From assembly GCF_007625155.1 (NCBI RefSeq), contig NZ_VMNK01000016.1, forward strand, positions 1-64,000: DNA of 64,000 nt, read 5' to 3'. The position numbers and the translations under genes were made by a program. Every line of letters starts with the position of its first letter. Position 1 is the first letter of the stretch. Shown here piece after piece: positions 7,078-18,000 of the stretch. The notes below the pieces were generated by a model that ran no database searches, had not been told where the DNA came from, and saw only the letters and a program-made list of their open reading frames with translations. This stretch comes from Denitromonas halophila. Lineage in GTDB: Bacteria > Pseudomonadota > Gammaproteobacteria > Burkholderiales > Rhodocyclaceae.

Positions 7078-10000
7078 CTATTTGAGCGAAAACACCACCC
7101 GGCTGCTCGGCCCCGCGTCCTTGTCCTGCGCTTTCCGGGCCGATGGCGTGACCATGAAAACCCGCTCGGCGCTGATCTTGCCTACCCCCACCAGCCAATC
7201 ACGCACCGCCTGCGCACGCGCCTTGCCGAGGGCGGCCAGGTCGGCCTCACTCACCGGCGCGTTCTTGAGCATCAGCGCACGCATCTGATCGGCCGGAATC
7301 GATTTGGTCAGGCCGACGAAGTTGCGCGGCTTGCCTTCGAAGTCAGCCTCATCGTAGGCCTCGGTGAGCAGTTCTTCGCGACGATCGGCAGGGATCTCGA
7401 TGTCCTCCAACGCAGGCGGCGTCTTGCCGGCATCGAGCAAGGCCTCGCGCTGGCGGTCGCGCATCCGGTTGAGGATCCACTGCTCGCGCAGGCCCGGCTC
7501 GTCGCGGGCGGGGTCGACCTGACCGGTCAGCTCAATCTTGAGCGCGGGGCGCTCGGTGAGCGCCTTGGCGAGCGATTCGAGCTTCTTGGTGGTCTCGGCC
7601 GACAGGCGATGCGTGCCAGGCGCAAACTCCGCATAGGCCAGATCTTCGCCGCCACCAAACACCGATCCGAGCAAGGCAAAGGGTGAGGTCACCGCCTTGA
7701 CGATGAGGTTGAAAAATGCCCGCCACACCAACCCGGCCACACTGAACTGCGGATCGTCGAGCGTACCGCTGACCGGAATCGACAGGTCGATCTCGCCCTT
7801 GCTGTTTTTCAGCAAGGCCACCGCCAGATGCACCGGCAAGCTGACCGCGTCGGGGCTGTCAACCGCATCGCCAAAGGTCAGCTGATCGAGCAGGATCTTG
7901 TTTTCGGCGGTGAGCTTGCGGTCGGTGATTTGATAAGTCAGGTCGGCTGACAGCTTGCCCTTGGCAATGCCGTAACCGACATATTTGCCCGAGTAGGGCG
8001 ACACCGTGGGCAGTTCGAAACCACGCATGGTGGCAACGATGTCGAGGTAGCGGTCTTCACGCAAGGGGTTGAGCTGGCCGGTGATGGTGACCGGCGCGGC
8101 ATGGTCGATGGCAGCGGTGAGCGACAGCGTGGCCACGCTGGTCGGGTCGGACGACAGGCCTTCGAGCGTGCCGGCAACCTCGGTCAGATTGGCGTCGTAA
8201 TTGGGCCGCACGAAACGATCGGCAAAGGCGACATTGCCCTTCTCAAGCACGATCCGGTCGATGCGGATCGGCGGCAGCGCCGGCGATGGTGGCGCGACCG
8301 TGGCCGTCGCGACCGGCTCGGCCGCAGCCGCCGACGAGGCCCCGCCATCGAACTCACCCGGCATCACTGACGATGAGGTGACAGCCGTGGGCGCCACGGC
8401 CTGGGCGGCAGCCGCCTGTTGGCTGTCTTTTTCGGCCGCCGTCATTTCGCGGAAGTTCAAGCGGCCTTCGGCGCTGAGCACCAGTCGCGAGAAGAAGTCA
8501 CTCAAGGTGATCTCGGTCGCCGACAGCGACAGCGGATCGGTGCGCACATCGAGCCCGTCGACCGCCAGCCGCTTCCAGGTGAGCACATCGGTGTTGGCAC
8601 GGGTATCGACCGCGATCAGATCGGTGATGGCGGCATCGCCCCGAAAACGCACCGGTGGCGTGCTCTGCCCCGCGGCGGCCCCCACGCTGAGTTGCCCGCC
8701 CAGCGACAGATTGGCCGAACGCAGGCTCGCCTCGATGCCTTCGGTCGCATAGGCCTCGAAGGCGCGCAGCGGCAAGTGCTTGACGTCCAGACGCATGTTC
8801 ACCGCCAGCGAGGCGAGGTCGACCTTGCCCTTGGCCGCGACATAGCCGCCTTTGTTGACCACCGCGCTGAGCGTGAGCGGCACCGGCTGGCTCAGATCGG
8901 TGCCCAGCGCCCCCACCGACAACTCGGTGCGCTCGATGTCGACCACCACCGGCGTCCGCACGGCGCGGTCTTCAAAACGGACATCCCAGCCACTGAGATC
9001 GGTTTGCGCGAGACGCACTTTCCAGGCCGGTTCGGCAGGCGTTGTCGCCTCTGGCTCGGCCGACGGCGGCACGATCCGGGCAAGGTCGATGCTGCCATCG
9101 CGCGCGCGGCGCAGGCTCACATTGCCGCCCGTGCTGCCGATCCGCGCGACGGTCACATTGCGCGCTGCCGTATCCAGTGCAACGCCCGAGACCTTCAGCG
9201 ACGCCACCTGGACCGAGGGCTTCTTTTGCGCGTCGAGCTGTAGCGCCAGCTTGGCCAGATCGAGCTGCCCCTTCGCCACGCGAAGCCCGGCCGCGTCGAA
9301 TTCGTAGGGCAGGCTGACGCCCACCGTGCCACCCGTGAGCTTCGCGCCGACCAGCTGGTTCGCGTAGTACGGCGCGTAGTGCGTCAGTGGCAGACCGCTG
9401 AGCGTCAGCGTGCCCGAGGCACGCACTGGCGCAATGGCCAGCTGCCCCTCATGCGTAATCTGCTCGCCGGCCTCACTGCGCGCCGCAACGGTCAGTTGAG
9501 CGTTCTGCGTGCCATCGGTGACAAAACCGCTGAGGCCTACGTCGATATCCTTGAGCGTGGTCTCGAAGGGCCCGGCCGGCGCGGCTGCGTCACTGAAATG
9601 AAACTGAGCACCGCTCACCTGAAATTGTTCGACCGCCACACGGAACGCCGTCTCCGATGTCTGAGTCTCCGGTGTCCGGGCCTCCGGTGCGGCCGGCATC
9701 AGTTGCAGCACGTCAAGCGAACCATCGGCCAACCGACGCAGATGGATGACCGGCTGCTCCACCAGAACACGATCAATTTTCAGTGACCGGCCGAACACGT
9801 CGAGCAGACCAATCGCTACGTCGACTTTCGGCAGGGTGATGACCGGGCGGTCATCCCGATGCTGAACCTCCAGCGCCGCGAGCGTTGCCACGCCCGCCAG
9901 CGTCAGGCGCGGCCCCTGCCCCTTGGGATCCGAAAACGCCAGTTCGAGCTGCGTACTGAGCGCGCCAGATAGCAACTTGAAAGCCGGCTCGAAAGGCAGA

Positions 10001-10737
10001 TACGCCATGTAGGGCGTGACATCGAGCGCATCGAGCTCGATGTCGAACACCGTCTCGAGATCCTCGCCAAAGGGCCGCGTATGGCCCTCGAGCCGGAAGG
10101 CGGTGTCATCGACCCGCGCCGACAGCGCCGGCTGCACATGCCGTTCAACCTCGGCCGGAAAGCCCGAAATGAAGGGCACGCCAACGGTCAGCTCGCGCAC
10201 CGTGTGCTTGACACCCACGAGGCGGTCTTCGATATCCAGCGCGCCACCGGATATCTCAATATTGTTGATCGAGAACCGGGTCGGTCCCTCGGCCTCATCA
10301 GACGGTGACGACGCCGACTGCGCAAAGCGCGCAATCACGTCCGACCAGTTGTGCTGCGTTTCATCCACGCGCACCAGGCGCAGCGACGGCGCATCGATAC
10401 TCAGCCGCGAAAACACCAGCCCCCAGTACGCCAGCGACCGCCATTGCAGATCGGTGTCGATCCGGCCGATACGCGCGGCGTCGGGCGTGCCATCCGCCTC
10501 GGCCACCGCCAGACCCGACAGCGACAGACTCAAGCTGAACGGATTGAAACGCATCTCGTCGAGCGTGACCTGCCGCCCAAGTTGCTCGCTGGCCAGCTTC
10601 GGCAACTGCCATTTGACCAGCGCCGGCAGCCCGAAAAAACCCGCCAGCGCATACACCGCCAAGGCGATGACAATACGCAACGCCCAAAGCTGGATGCGGG
10701 ACTTCCGGTTCGTCGTCGGTGCCTCAGACTCGCTCAT
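7078..10737 (-). CDS. DUF748 domain protein, AsmA-like, with OmpA-like C-terminus
   Basis: 1219 residues. An N-terminal membrane anchor (about residues 16-36, LWALRIVIALAVYALAGFFG) is followed by a long repetitive beta-rich periplasmic region of the DUF748/AsmA type (TLDEMRFNPFSLSLSLSGLA near the start). A proline/alanine-rich linker lies near residues 780-830. The C-terminal 240 residues carry an OmpA-like pattern (FAPGTHRLSAETTKKLESLA, then LKIELTGQVD). AsmA/TamB/YhdP relatives are thought to form lipid-transfer channels across the periplasm; applying that here is inference. The gene stands alone. Confidence 0.85.
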   Translation of the reverse strand: MSESEAPTTNRKSRIQLWALRIVIALAVYALAGFFGLPALVKWQLPKLASEQLGRQVTLDEMRFNPFSLSLSLSGLAVAEADGTPDAARIGRIDTDLQWRSLAYWGLVFSRLSIDAPSLRLVRVDETQHNWSDVIARFAQSASSPSDEAEGPTRFSINNIEISGGALDIEDRLVGVKHTVRELTVGVPFISGFPAEVERHVQPALSARVDDTAFRLEGHTRPFGEDLETVFDIELDALDVTPYMAYLPFEPAFKLLSGALSTQLELAFSDPKGQGPRLTLAGVATLAALEVQHRDDRPVITLPKVDVAIGLLDVFGRSLKIDRVLVEQPVIHLRRLADGSLDVLQLMPAAPEARTPETQTSETAFRVAVEQFQVSGAQFHFSDAAAPAGPFETTLKDIDVGLSGFVTDGTQNAQLTVAARSEAGEQITHEGQLAIAPVRASGTLTLSGLPLTHYAPYYANQLVGAKLTGGTVGVSLPYEFDAAGLRVAKGQLDLAKLALQLDAQKKPSVQVASLKVSGVALDTAARNVTVARIGSTGGNVSLRRARDGSIDLARIVPPSAEPEATTPAEPAWKVRLAQTDLSGWDVRFEDRAVRTPVVVDIERTELSVGALGTDLSQPVPLTLSAVVNKGGYVAAKGKVDLASLAVNMRLDVKHLPLRAFEAYATEGIEASLRSANLSLGGQLSVGAAAGQSTPPVRFRGDAAITDLIAVDTRANTDVLTWKRLAVDGLDVRTDPLSLSATEITLSDFFSRLVLSAEGRLNFREMTAAEKDSQQAAAAQAVAPTAVTSSSVMPGEFDGGASSAAAAEPVATATVAPPSPALPPIRIDRIVLEKGNVAFADRFVRPNYDANLTEVAGTLEGLSSDPTSVATLSLTAAIDHAAPVTITGQLNPLREDRYLDIVATMRGFELPTVSPYSGKYVGYGIAKGKLSADLTYQITDRKLTAENKILLDQLTFGDAVDSPDAVSLPVHLAVALLKNSKGEIDLSIPVSGTLDDPQFSVAGLVWRAFFNLIVKAVTSPFALLGSVFGGGEDLAYAEFAPGTHRLSAETTKKLESLAKALTERPALKIELTGQVDPARDEPGLREQWILNRMRDRQREALLDAGKTPPALEDIEIPADRREELLTEAYDEADFEGKPRNFVGLTKSIPADQMRALMLKNAPVSEADLAALGKARAQAVRDWLVGVGKISAERVFMVTPSARKAQDKDAGPSSRVVFSLK

Positions 10738-10950
10738 GCGCGCCCTCCTCGATCAACAACCAGCTTACCAGCGCTTGCCGCGCCCGCGCACGCGTCGATG
10801 ATTGCAATACGTGTCAGCTGCGTCAGGCCGGTGGCCGGCAAAGTCGCCTCGAAAACCATCCCACCCGTGTCCTTGCGCCGCAGCGGTTGCTACATTCATC
10901 TGCACTACGGCGGGTAGAATGACCCACTTACCAATGGTTTGGGCATTCTC

Positions 10951-11337
10951 ATGAGCGCTGAAGTTGATTACACAAACAACCCGTTGCACGGCGTTGGTTT
11001 AAAACAATTGCTGACCGAAATCGTCGACCACTACGGTTTTGAACTTCTCTATGCCTATTTGAATATCAATTGCTTCAACAAGAATCCCGGCATTGATTCC
11101 AGTGTGAAATTTCTCAAGAAAACGGACTGGGCGCGCGAGAAAGTCGAGGCCTTCTATTTATATCAATTCAAGAGCCTGCCCCGCGCCTCTGACGCGCAGT
11201 TTGAATTACCCCCCAGAGAGCGCGTGATTCCACTGGACCAAACCCCCGGCGAGCCCGCTGAATTGAGCTTTGAAGACGCCGAGCGCCTGGCCGAGAAGCG
11301 CGCCAGGAAAGCGGCCTTGCGAAACGATCGCTTCTGA
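10951..11337 (+). CDS. VF530 family (DUF2132) protein
   Basis: 128 residues from ATG 10951. The first 75 residues ([20 protein letters not shown], then [32 protein letters not shown]) match the VF530 domain, a small helical fold reported as DNA-binding. The C-terminal 45 residues are charged and low-complexity. A TTG further upstream was not chosen because the domain begins at [10 protein letters not shown]. Role in the cell is unknown. Confidence 0.85.
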   Translation: MSAEVDYTNNPLHGVGLKQLLTEIVDHYGFELLYAYLNINCFNKNPGIDSSVKFLKKTDWAREKVEAFYLYQFKSLPRASDAQFELPPRERVIPLDQTPGEPAELSFEDAERLAEKRARKAALRNDRF

Positions 11338-11386
11338 TTCAAACCGGATGGACGCTCACGGCGCATGTCGCTTGGGCGAAGGACGA

Positions 11387-11433
11387 AAGCCCAACACTCG
11401 GCGCGCAATGTTTGCTCCGCCGATGTTGGGCTT
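11387..11433. repeat. Imperfect palindromic repeat
   Basis: AAGCCCAACACTCGGCG and CGCCGATGTTGGGCTT form 16-17 bp arms with one mismatch around a 14-base loop. The right arm runs on into GCTTCGCTGCGCTCAAACC, a familiar intergenic repeat type in related genomes. It lies between a plus-strand gene and a converging minus-strand gene and may act as a bidirectional stop. Confidence 0.55.
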
Positions 11434-11564
11434 CGCTGCGCTCAAACCAACCTACATGGTATCGCCGTGCGTTTCCAGGAGGCCGGCTTGGGCCAAATCC
11501 CGCCGCCCGTTCGCCTCGGCACTCGATTCACGTGCCGCTCAAACCAGTAACACCTCGCCCGGCG

Positions 11565-12242
11565 TTACCGACCCAGCACACTCGTCAGCCACTGCTCAAC
11601 ATCGCGGATCTCTTCCATCACGATGCCGTGCTCAACGAAATAGGTTTGCCAGGTGATCGGGTAGCCCGCGGCCGTGAGCTGGGCAAAAGACTGCAAGGCG
11701 AAGTCGTGGGGGATCACGCCATCGTCGCGGCCGTGGGCCATGAAGATGGGCACATCACGATTGGCCTCGCTGGCCTCATCCTTCAAGGTCTCGGCCAGCG
11801 GCAGATACGTCGACAGCGCGAGCACGCCGGCCAGGCGTTTGGGGTGGCGCAGCGCGGTGTGCAGGGCGATGGCGCCGCCCTGCGAGAAGCCGGCGAGCAC
11901 GATGCGCTCGTCGGGAATGCCGCGGGCGTTTTCGCGGGCGATGAGGGCCTCGATCTGCACGGCAGATTCGTGCACACCAGCCGCGTCTTCGCGGCGTTTG
12001 GAAAAATCCTGCGCAACGATGTCGTACCAGGCGCGCATCACATAGCCGCCGTTGATGGTCACCGGGCGCATGGGCGCATGCGGGAAGACGAAGCGGGTGG
12101 GCGGCAACGCGGCTTCGTCGAAGGCGTCGACCACCGGCTCGAAGTCATGCCCGTCGGCGCCCAGGCCGTGCAGCCAGATCACGGCATGGGTGGGTTGGGG
12201 GCCGGTTTCGATTTCAACGCAGGGCAGCAATTCGGCAGACAT
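11565..12242 (-). CDS. Carboxylesterase/phospholipase (alpha/beta hydrolase)
   Basis: 225 residues, the usual length for the bacterial carboxylesterase/acyl-protein thioesterase-like family. WLHGLGADGHDFEPVV gives the oxyanion loop, VLAGFSQGGAIAL the nucleophile elbow, HGRDDGVIP the acid, and VEHGIVMEE the histidine, so the triad is complete. It hydrolyses short-chain esters or lysolipids in known relatives. It shares a bidirectional terminator region with the transporter gene upstream. Confidence 0.88.
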   Translation of the reverse strand: MSAELLPCVEIETGPQPTHAVIWLHGLGADGHDFEPVVDAFDEAALPPTRFVFPHAPMRPVTINGGYVMRAWYDIVAQDFSKRREDAAGVHESAVQIEALIARENARGIPDERIVLAGFSQGGAIALHTALRHPKRLAGVLALSTYLPLAETLKDEASEANRDVPIFMAHGRDDGVIPHDFALQSFAQLTAAGYPITWQTYFVEHGIVMEEIRDVEQWLTSVLGR

Positions 12243-12345
12243 CGGGACTCCGCAATCAGGTCAAAGGCACAGGCGTGTCACATTACACGAGGCCGGCCGA
12301 TCATGTCGGCGAGGTCCGCGGTCAAGTTTGATCCGGCCATGCCAA

Positions 12346-12380
12346 TGAAAAACGCCCGGCACGGGCCGGGCGTTTTCTTG
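12346..12380. terminator. Rho-independent terminator (NSS transporter)
   Basis: AAAAACGCCCGGC, ACG loop, GCCGGGCGTTTTC: a long perfect stem flanked by A and T runs, so it can work in both directions. It lies 15 bp beyond the transporter stop codon. Confidence 0.85.
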
Positions 12381-12394
12381 ACATCGATTGCGAC

Positions 12395-13741
12395 TCAGAG
12401 GCTGGAGACAAACACCACCAGCACGCCGATCGGTGCAACAAAGCGAACGACCAGATTCCACAGGGCGAAGCCGCCACTGCTCAGGTTCAACTCGTCACGC
12501 ACGCTGTCGCGGTCCAGGCACCAACCGACGAACAGCACGGCACCGAGGGCGGTCAGCGGCAGCAGGAACTTGCTGGTCAGCTTGTCGAGCAGGTCGAAGA
12601 TGTTGTTGCCGAAGATCAGCACATCGCTCCACACGTTGAAGGACAGCAGCGCCGCAATACCCAGCGCCCAGATCACGGCACTGGCCAGCAGCGTAGCGCC
12701 GACCCGGCCCAGGGGGGTGCGTTCCTGCAGCAGCTCGACGGACGGCTCGAGCAGCGAAATGGCCGAGGTCAGCGCGGCGAAGGTCAGCAACAGGAAGAAC
12801 ATGCCAGCCAGAATCACCCCGCCGGTGATCTTGCCAAACACCAGCGGCAGCGTGACGAAGATCAGGCCCGGGCCGGCGGCCGGGTCGAGACCGTTGGCGA
12901 ACACGATCGGGAAGATCGCCAGTCCGGCACCGAGCGCGATCACGGTATCCATGATGGCAACGGTACGCGCGGCGCGCAGCAGGTCGACCTTTTCGCCCAG
13001 GTAGGAGCCGTAGGCGATCATCACGCCCATACCGAGCGACAGCGTGAAGAAGGCGTGGCCGAGGGCGGCCAGCACGACTTCGCCGGTGAGCTTGGAGAAG
13101 TCCGGGGCAAACAGGTACTCCAACGCACGGCCGAAACCATCGGAGGCCGCACCGTAGCCGACCATCAGCGCCAGCAGCACGCCGAGGGCCGGCATCAGGA
13201 TCTTGGAGGCGCGCTCCAGACCACCCGCCACACCCATGGCGACCACCCCTGCGGTCAGCGCCATGAAGGCGGTGTGCCAGATGGTGAGCGAACCGGGGTC
13301 GCCGAGCATGCCGGAGAAGGCGGCGCCGGCGGCATCCTTATCCATGCCGGTGAAGCCACCACTCATGGCGTCAATCAGGTAAGACAGCGCCCAACCACCA
13401 ATCACGCTGTAGAAGGACAGAATCAGGAAGCCGGCCAGAGTGCCGCTGACACCGACCATGACCCAGCCCTTGCTGCGGCCATTGGCCGCGGCCAGATCGG
13501 CCATGGTGTTGATCGGGTTTTTCTGACCACGACGACCAATCATCCACTCGGCCACGATGATCGGCAGACCGATCATGGCGATGCAGATCAGGTAGACCGC
13601 CACAAACGCGGCGCCGCCGCTCTGGCCGACCATGTAGGGGAACTTCCAGATATTGCCCAGACCCACCGCGGAACCGACCGCGGCGAGCATGAAACCCATG
13701 CGCGACGACCACTGACCGTGGCCTTGTTTGAGTGCTGACAT
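12395..13741 (-). CDS. Sodium-dependent transporter, NSS (SNF) family
   Basis: 448 residues from the second in-frame ATG (13741), preferred over 13756 because GGAG lies nine bases upstream of it. TM1 has the family signature MGFMLAAVGSAVGLGNIWKF with the unwound sodium/substrate site, followed by PYMVGQSGGAAFVAVYLIC. Eleven or twelve spans are predicted. NSS members import amino acids with sodium. It lies next to an amino-acid dehydrogenase and an indolepyruvate oxidoreductase, so an aromatic or branched-chain amino acid is a likely substrate; this is inferred from context. Confidence 0.88.
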   Translation of the reverse strand: MSALKQGHGQWSSRMGFMLAAVGSAVGLGNIWKFPYMVGQSGGAAFVAVYLICIAMIGLPIIVAEWMIGRRGQKNPINTMADLAAANGRSKGWVMVGVSGTLAGFLILSFYSVIGGWALSYLIDAMSGGFTGMDKDAAGAAFSGMLGDPGSLTIWHTAFMALTAGVVAMGVAGGLERASKILMPALGVLLALMVGYGAASDGFGRALEYLFAPDFSKLTGEVVLAALGHAFFTLSLGMGVMIAYGSYLGEKVDLLRAARTVAIMDTVIALGAGLAIFPIVFANGLDPAAGPGLIFVTLPLVFGKITGGVILAGMFFLLLTFAALTSAISLLEPSVELLQERTPLGRVGATLLASAVIWALGIAALLSFNVWSDVLIFGNNIFDLLDKLTSKFLLPLTALGAVLFVGWCLDRDSVRDELNLSSGGFALWNLVVRFVAPIGVLVVFVSSL

Positions 13742-13861
13742 GCGTGCTGTCTCCATCCTTGATTAACAATTCGGCTCTCCGCGCACGCCCTGCTTGGCGC
13801 GGAAAAATTCGGCCGGATCACTCTTCTATGTATGTGATGTCGCGATCCGGCGTGTGCTGAC

Positions 13862-14914
13862 TCAGCGCTTGAAGCGACTTTCGGCCAGTGCGTCGGCCAC
13901 TTCTCCCGTCGGACGCTGTTCGGTGCTGGCACGCTCGAAAATTTCGAGCAGCGTGCCGTAAATGCCTTCGACATGGGCCAGCAGCGCGGCGCGGTCGAAG
14001 CCGGTGCGCTCGTAGTACACGTCGATGATGCCGCCGGCGTTGATGACGTAGTCCGGCGCATAAAGAATGCCGCGACGCATCAGCTCGGAGCCATGACGGG
14101 CTTCGGCCAGCTGGTTGTTGGAGGCGCCGGCCACGATGCGGGCCTTCAGTTGCGGGATGGTCTGGTCATTGATGACCGCGCCCAGCGCGCAGGGGGCAAA
14201 CACGTCGACGTCCTGACCGTAGATCGCGTCCGGGGCCACCACGACCGCACCCAGCTCGGCTTCGGCACGGCTCAGGTTGTCCTGGTGGATGTCGGTCACC
14301 CACAGCTTGGCGCCGGCCGCGTGCAGCTGCTGGGCCAGATCGAAACCGACGTTGCCCACGCCTTGCACAGCCACGCGAACGCCGTCCAGCGAATCGCGAC
14401 CGAGCTGAGCCTTGACCGCGGCCTTGATGCCCACGAACGTCCCCAGGGCGGTCGCCGGCGACGGGTCGCCGCTACGCGTGCCGCCGCCATCGGTCGGCTT
14501 GTCGACGATGCCGGCCACGTGCGCAGTGCGCTCGGCCAGGTATTTCATGTCGGCCACGCTGGTGCCCGAATCTTCGGCGGCAATGTAGCGGCCGTTGAGG
14601 TTGTTCAGCGCGCGGGCAAAGGCGTCGAGCAGCGCCGGGGACTTGTCGGTGCGCGGGTTGCCGATGATCACCGACTTGCCGCCGCCGAGCTTGAGGCCGG
14701 CCAGAGCCGACTTGTAGGTCATGCCACGCGACAGGCGCAGTACGTCGTGAATCGCCTCTTCCTCGCTGGCGTAGGGCCACATGCGGCAACCGCCGAGGGC
14801 CGGGCCGAGATTGGAATTGTGAACGGCGATGATGGCTTTCAGGCCGCTGGCATCGTCACTAACGAACACGACCTGTTCATGGTCGGCGAAATCGCGCAGG
14901 GAAAATACGGACAT
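13862..14914 (-). CDS. Glu/Leu/Phe/Val dehydrogenase (leucine dehydrogenase type)
   Basis: 350 residues. [35 protein letters not shown] (catalytic lysine in GGGKS), the [10 protein letters not shown] region and the [14 protein letters not shown] nucleotide-binding motif identify the short octameric Leu/Phe/Val dehydrogenase class. It oxidatively deaminates an L-amino acid to its 2-oxo acid with NAD. Which amino acid cannot be read with certainty. The adjacent oxidoreductase would use the 2-oxo acid product. GGAAGGAGACACAGC precedes the ATG. Confidence 0.88.
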   Translation of the reverse strand: MSVFSLRDFADHEQVVFVSDDASGLKAIIAVHNSNLGPALGGCRMWPYASEEEAIHDVLRLSRGMTYKSALAGLKLGGGKSVIIGNPRTDKSPALLDAFARALNNLNGRYIAAEDSGTSVADMKYLAERTAHVAGIVDKPTDGGGTRSGDPSPATALGTFVGIKAAVKAQLGRDSLDGVRVAVQGVGNVGFDLAQQLHAAGAKLWVTDIHQDNLSRAEAELGAVVVAPDAIYGQDVDVFAPCALGAVINDQTIPQLKARIVAGASNNQLAEARHGSELMRRGILYAPDYVINAGGIIDVYYERTGFDRAALLAHVEGIYGTLLEIFERASTEQRPTGEVADALAESRFKR

Positions 14915-15031
14915 GCTGTGTCTCCTTCCTTCTTGGTATGGGCACCCCTCACGGATACCCGAATGGATGCAGCACGCCCGCCGCCGTCTCTTGTGGCGAC
15001 TTGGGCGAGCGTGCTGCGGGTTTTAAACGAC

Positions 15032-18000
15032 TTAGGCGGTAGCCTTGGGTATGTGGCGCAGCACCTGAGCGTCACCCAGCGTGCTCTTGCCTTCGAAGCG
15101 CGCGATCAGCGTTTTCTGCTGATTGCGGGCATGCTCGACATAGCGCTCACGCACATGGCCGAAACCACGCATCTGCTCGGGCAGGCTGGCCAGTTCGACC
15201 GCCGTTTCGTGGTTGCTCGGCTTGAGGCCGGCCAGCACGGTGGCAATCAGCGCCTCGTACTCGGTGATCAACGCACGGTCCAGCTTGCGATCAGCACTGC
15301 GCGCGAAGGGGTCGAGTGCGCCGCCACGCAGATGCTTGAAGCGGGCCATCAAGCGCATGGCCTTGAGCATCCACGGGCCATAGGCACGCTTCTTCAGGTG
15401 ACCGGTCGCGGCGTCCTTGTCGGCGAGCAGCGGCGGGGCCAGATGGAAGACCAGCTTGTAGTCGCCTTCGAACTGATCTTCGACGCGCTGCAGGAAATCG
15501 CTGTCGGTGTACAGACGCGCCACTTCGTACTCATCCTTGTAGGCGAGCAGCTTGTAGTAGCCACGTGCCACGGCTTCGGTCAGCAGGGTGATGCCCGGCG
15601 ACACGGCCTCTTCGGCCTTGCGCACCTTGTTCACCAGCGCCATGTAGCGTTCGGCGTAGGCGGCGTCCTGATAGGCGGTGAGCTGCTCTTTGCGACGCGC
15701 AATCACCTGATCGACCGTGGTCGACAGCGTGTGGTGCGCCGGTACATGCGCCGGCTGGGCGGCTTTGGCCACCACGGCCATATCCACCGCGGCCGCACGG
15801 CCCCACTGGAAGGCGGTGATGTTGGCCTTGACCGCGGCCCCGTTGATCTCGATGGCGCGGATGATGGCGTCACGGGTCAGCGGCACCAGGCCTTTCTGCC
15901 AGGCGTAGCCGAGCATGAACAGGTTGGTGGCAATCGCATCCCCCATGATCGCCGTGGCCAGGCGCGAGGCATCCAGGAAGTCTACCTTGTCCGCGCCGAC
16001 GGCCTCGGCGATACGGGCTTCCATCCCGTCTTGCGGGAACTGCGGGTCCGGATTTTTCTGCACATCGCCACTACGTGCCTGAGCGGCAAAGCCGCGCACG
16101 AAGTCGCTGGTGTTGCTCTTGTCGCTGTTGATGACCACGCGGGTGTGCTCGCTGCGCATCTTGGCGATGGAGTCGTCAGAGGCGGCCACCACCAGATCGC
16201 AACCGATCACGGCATTGGCTTCGCCAGCGGCCACTCGCGCTGCGTAGAGCGACTCGGGCTTGTCGGCGATGCGTACATGCGAGAACACCGCGCCGCCCTT
16301 CTGGGCCAGACCGGCCATGTCGAGTACCGACACGCCCTTGCCTTCGAGGTGAGCGGCCATACCGAGCAGCGCACCGATGGTCACCACGCCGGTGCCACCG
16401 ACGCCGGTAATCAGCATGCCCCACGGCGCCACCGTACCCGGCAGCGTCGGCTCAGGCAGATTGGCGAACAGGGTCTCGGTCGGCGTGGCGGCCTTGCCCT
16501 TCTTGAGCGAGCCGCCTTCGATGGTGACAAAGCTCGGGCAGAAGCCCTTGATGCAGGAAAAGTCCTTGTTGCAGGCGGACTGGTCGATGGTGCGCTTGCG
16601 ACCGAATTCGGTCTCGACCGGCATCACCGACATGCAGTTGGATTTCTCCGAGCAGTCGCCGCAGCCTTCGCAGACCAGGTCGTTGATGACCACACGCTTG
16701 GCGGGGTCCGGGAAGGTACCGCGCTTGCGACGACGACGCTTTTCGGCGGCGCAGGTCTGGTCGTAAATGATCGCGCTGGTGCCGGAGACTTCGCGCAACT
16801 CGCGCTGCACGGCATCGAGCTCGTCACGATGACGGATCGGGGTATGCGCCGGCAGGCCGACATCGCCGGCGTACTTTTCGGGCTCGTCGGTCACCACCAC
16901 CAGGTTGTGGATGCCTTCGGCAGCGATCTGGCGGGCGATGATCGGCACGCTCAATTGACCGTCGTGCGGCTGGCCGCCGGTCATGGCAACCGCGTCGTTG
17001 TAGAGAATCTTGTAGGTGATGTTCACACCCGCGGCGATCGACTGGCGGATCGCCAGCAGGCCGGAGTGCATATAGGTGCCGTCACCCAGGTTGGCAAACA
17101 CATGCCTGGTGTCGGTAAACGGTGCCTGACCGACCCAGGGCACACCCTCGCCGCCCATCTGGCAGAAGGTCTGCGTCGACTCGGGCGACAGCCAGGTGGC
17201 CATGTAGTGGCAACCAATACCGGCCAGCGCCTTGGAGCCCTCGGGCACCTTGGTGGACGAGTTGTGCGGGCAGCCCGAACAATAGTGCGGAATGCGGGCG
17301 ATGGCGCGGTTCGGCTTGGCCAGCGCGGCTTCCTTGGCTTCGAGGAAGGCCAGACGCGCGGCGATGCGGTCGGAGGTGTAGTGGCGGGCGATGCGTGCGG
17401 CGATGACACGGGCAATCATGGCCGGGGTCAGCTCACCAGCGGCCGGCAGCAGCCATTCGCTGTGCGGCAGCGACCACTCGCCTTTCTCGTCGAACTTGCC
17501 GATCACGCGCGGGCGGGCCGACTCGCTCCAGTTGTAGAGCTCTTCCTTGATCTGGTATTCGAGGAACTGGCGCTTCTCTTCGATCACCAGAATCTCTTCC
17601 AGCCCCTCGGCAAACTCGCGCACGCCTTCGGCTTCGAGCGGCCAGACCATGCCGACCTTGTACAGGCGCAGGCCGATCTTGGCGGCCACGGCGTCGTCGA
17701 TGCCCAGGTCTTCCAGCGCCTGGCGCACATCGAGGTAGCTCTTGCCGCTGGTGACAATACCCAGACGCGGCGTCGGGCTGTCGATCACGATCTTGTTCAG
17801 TTTGTTGGCGCGGCAGTAGGCCAGCGCGGCGTACAGCTTGTGATGGAGCAGGCGCTTTTCCTGCACCAGCGGAGGATCGGGCCAGCGGATGTTGAGGCCG
17901 TCGGCCGGGATCGGAAAATCGGTCGGGATGATGGTCTCGACCGCGAAGGGATCGACGTTCACCGAGGCGGAGGTCTCGACGGTATCTGCCAGGGCCTTGA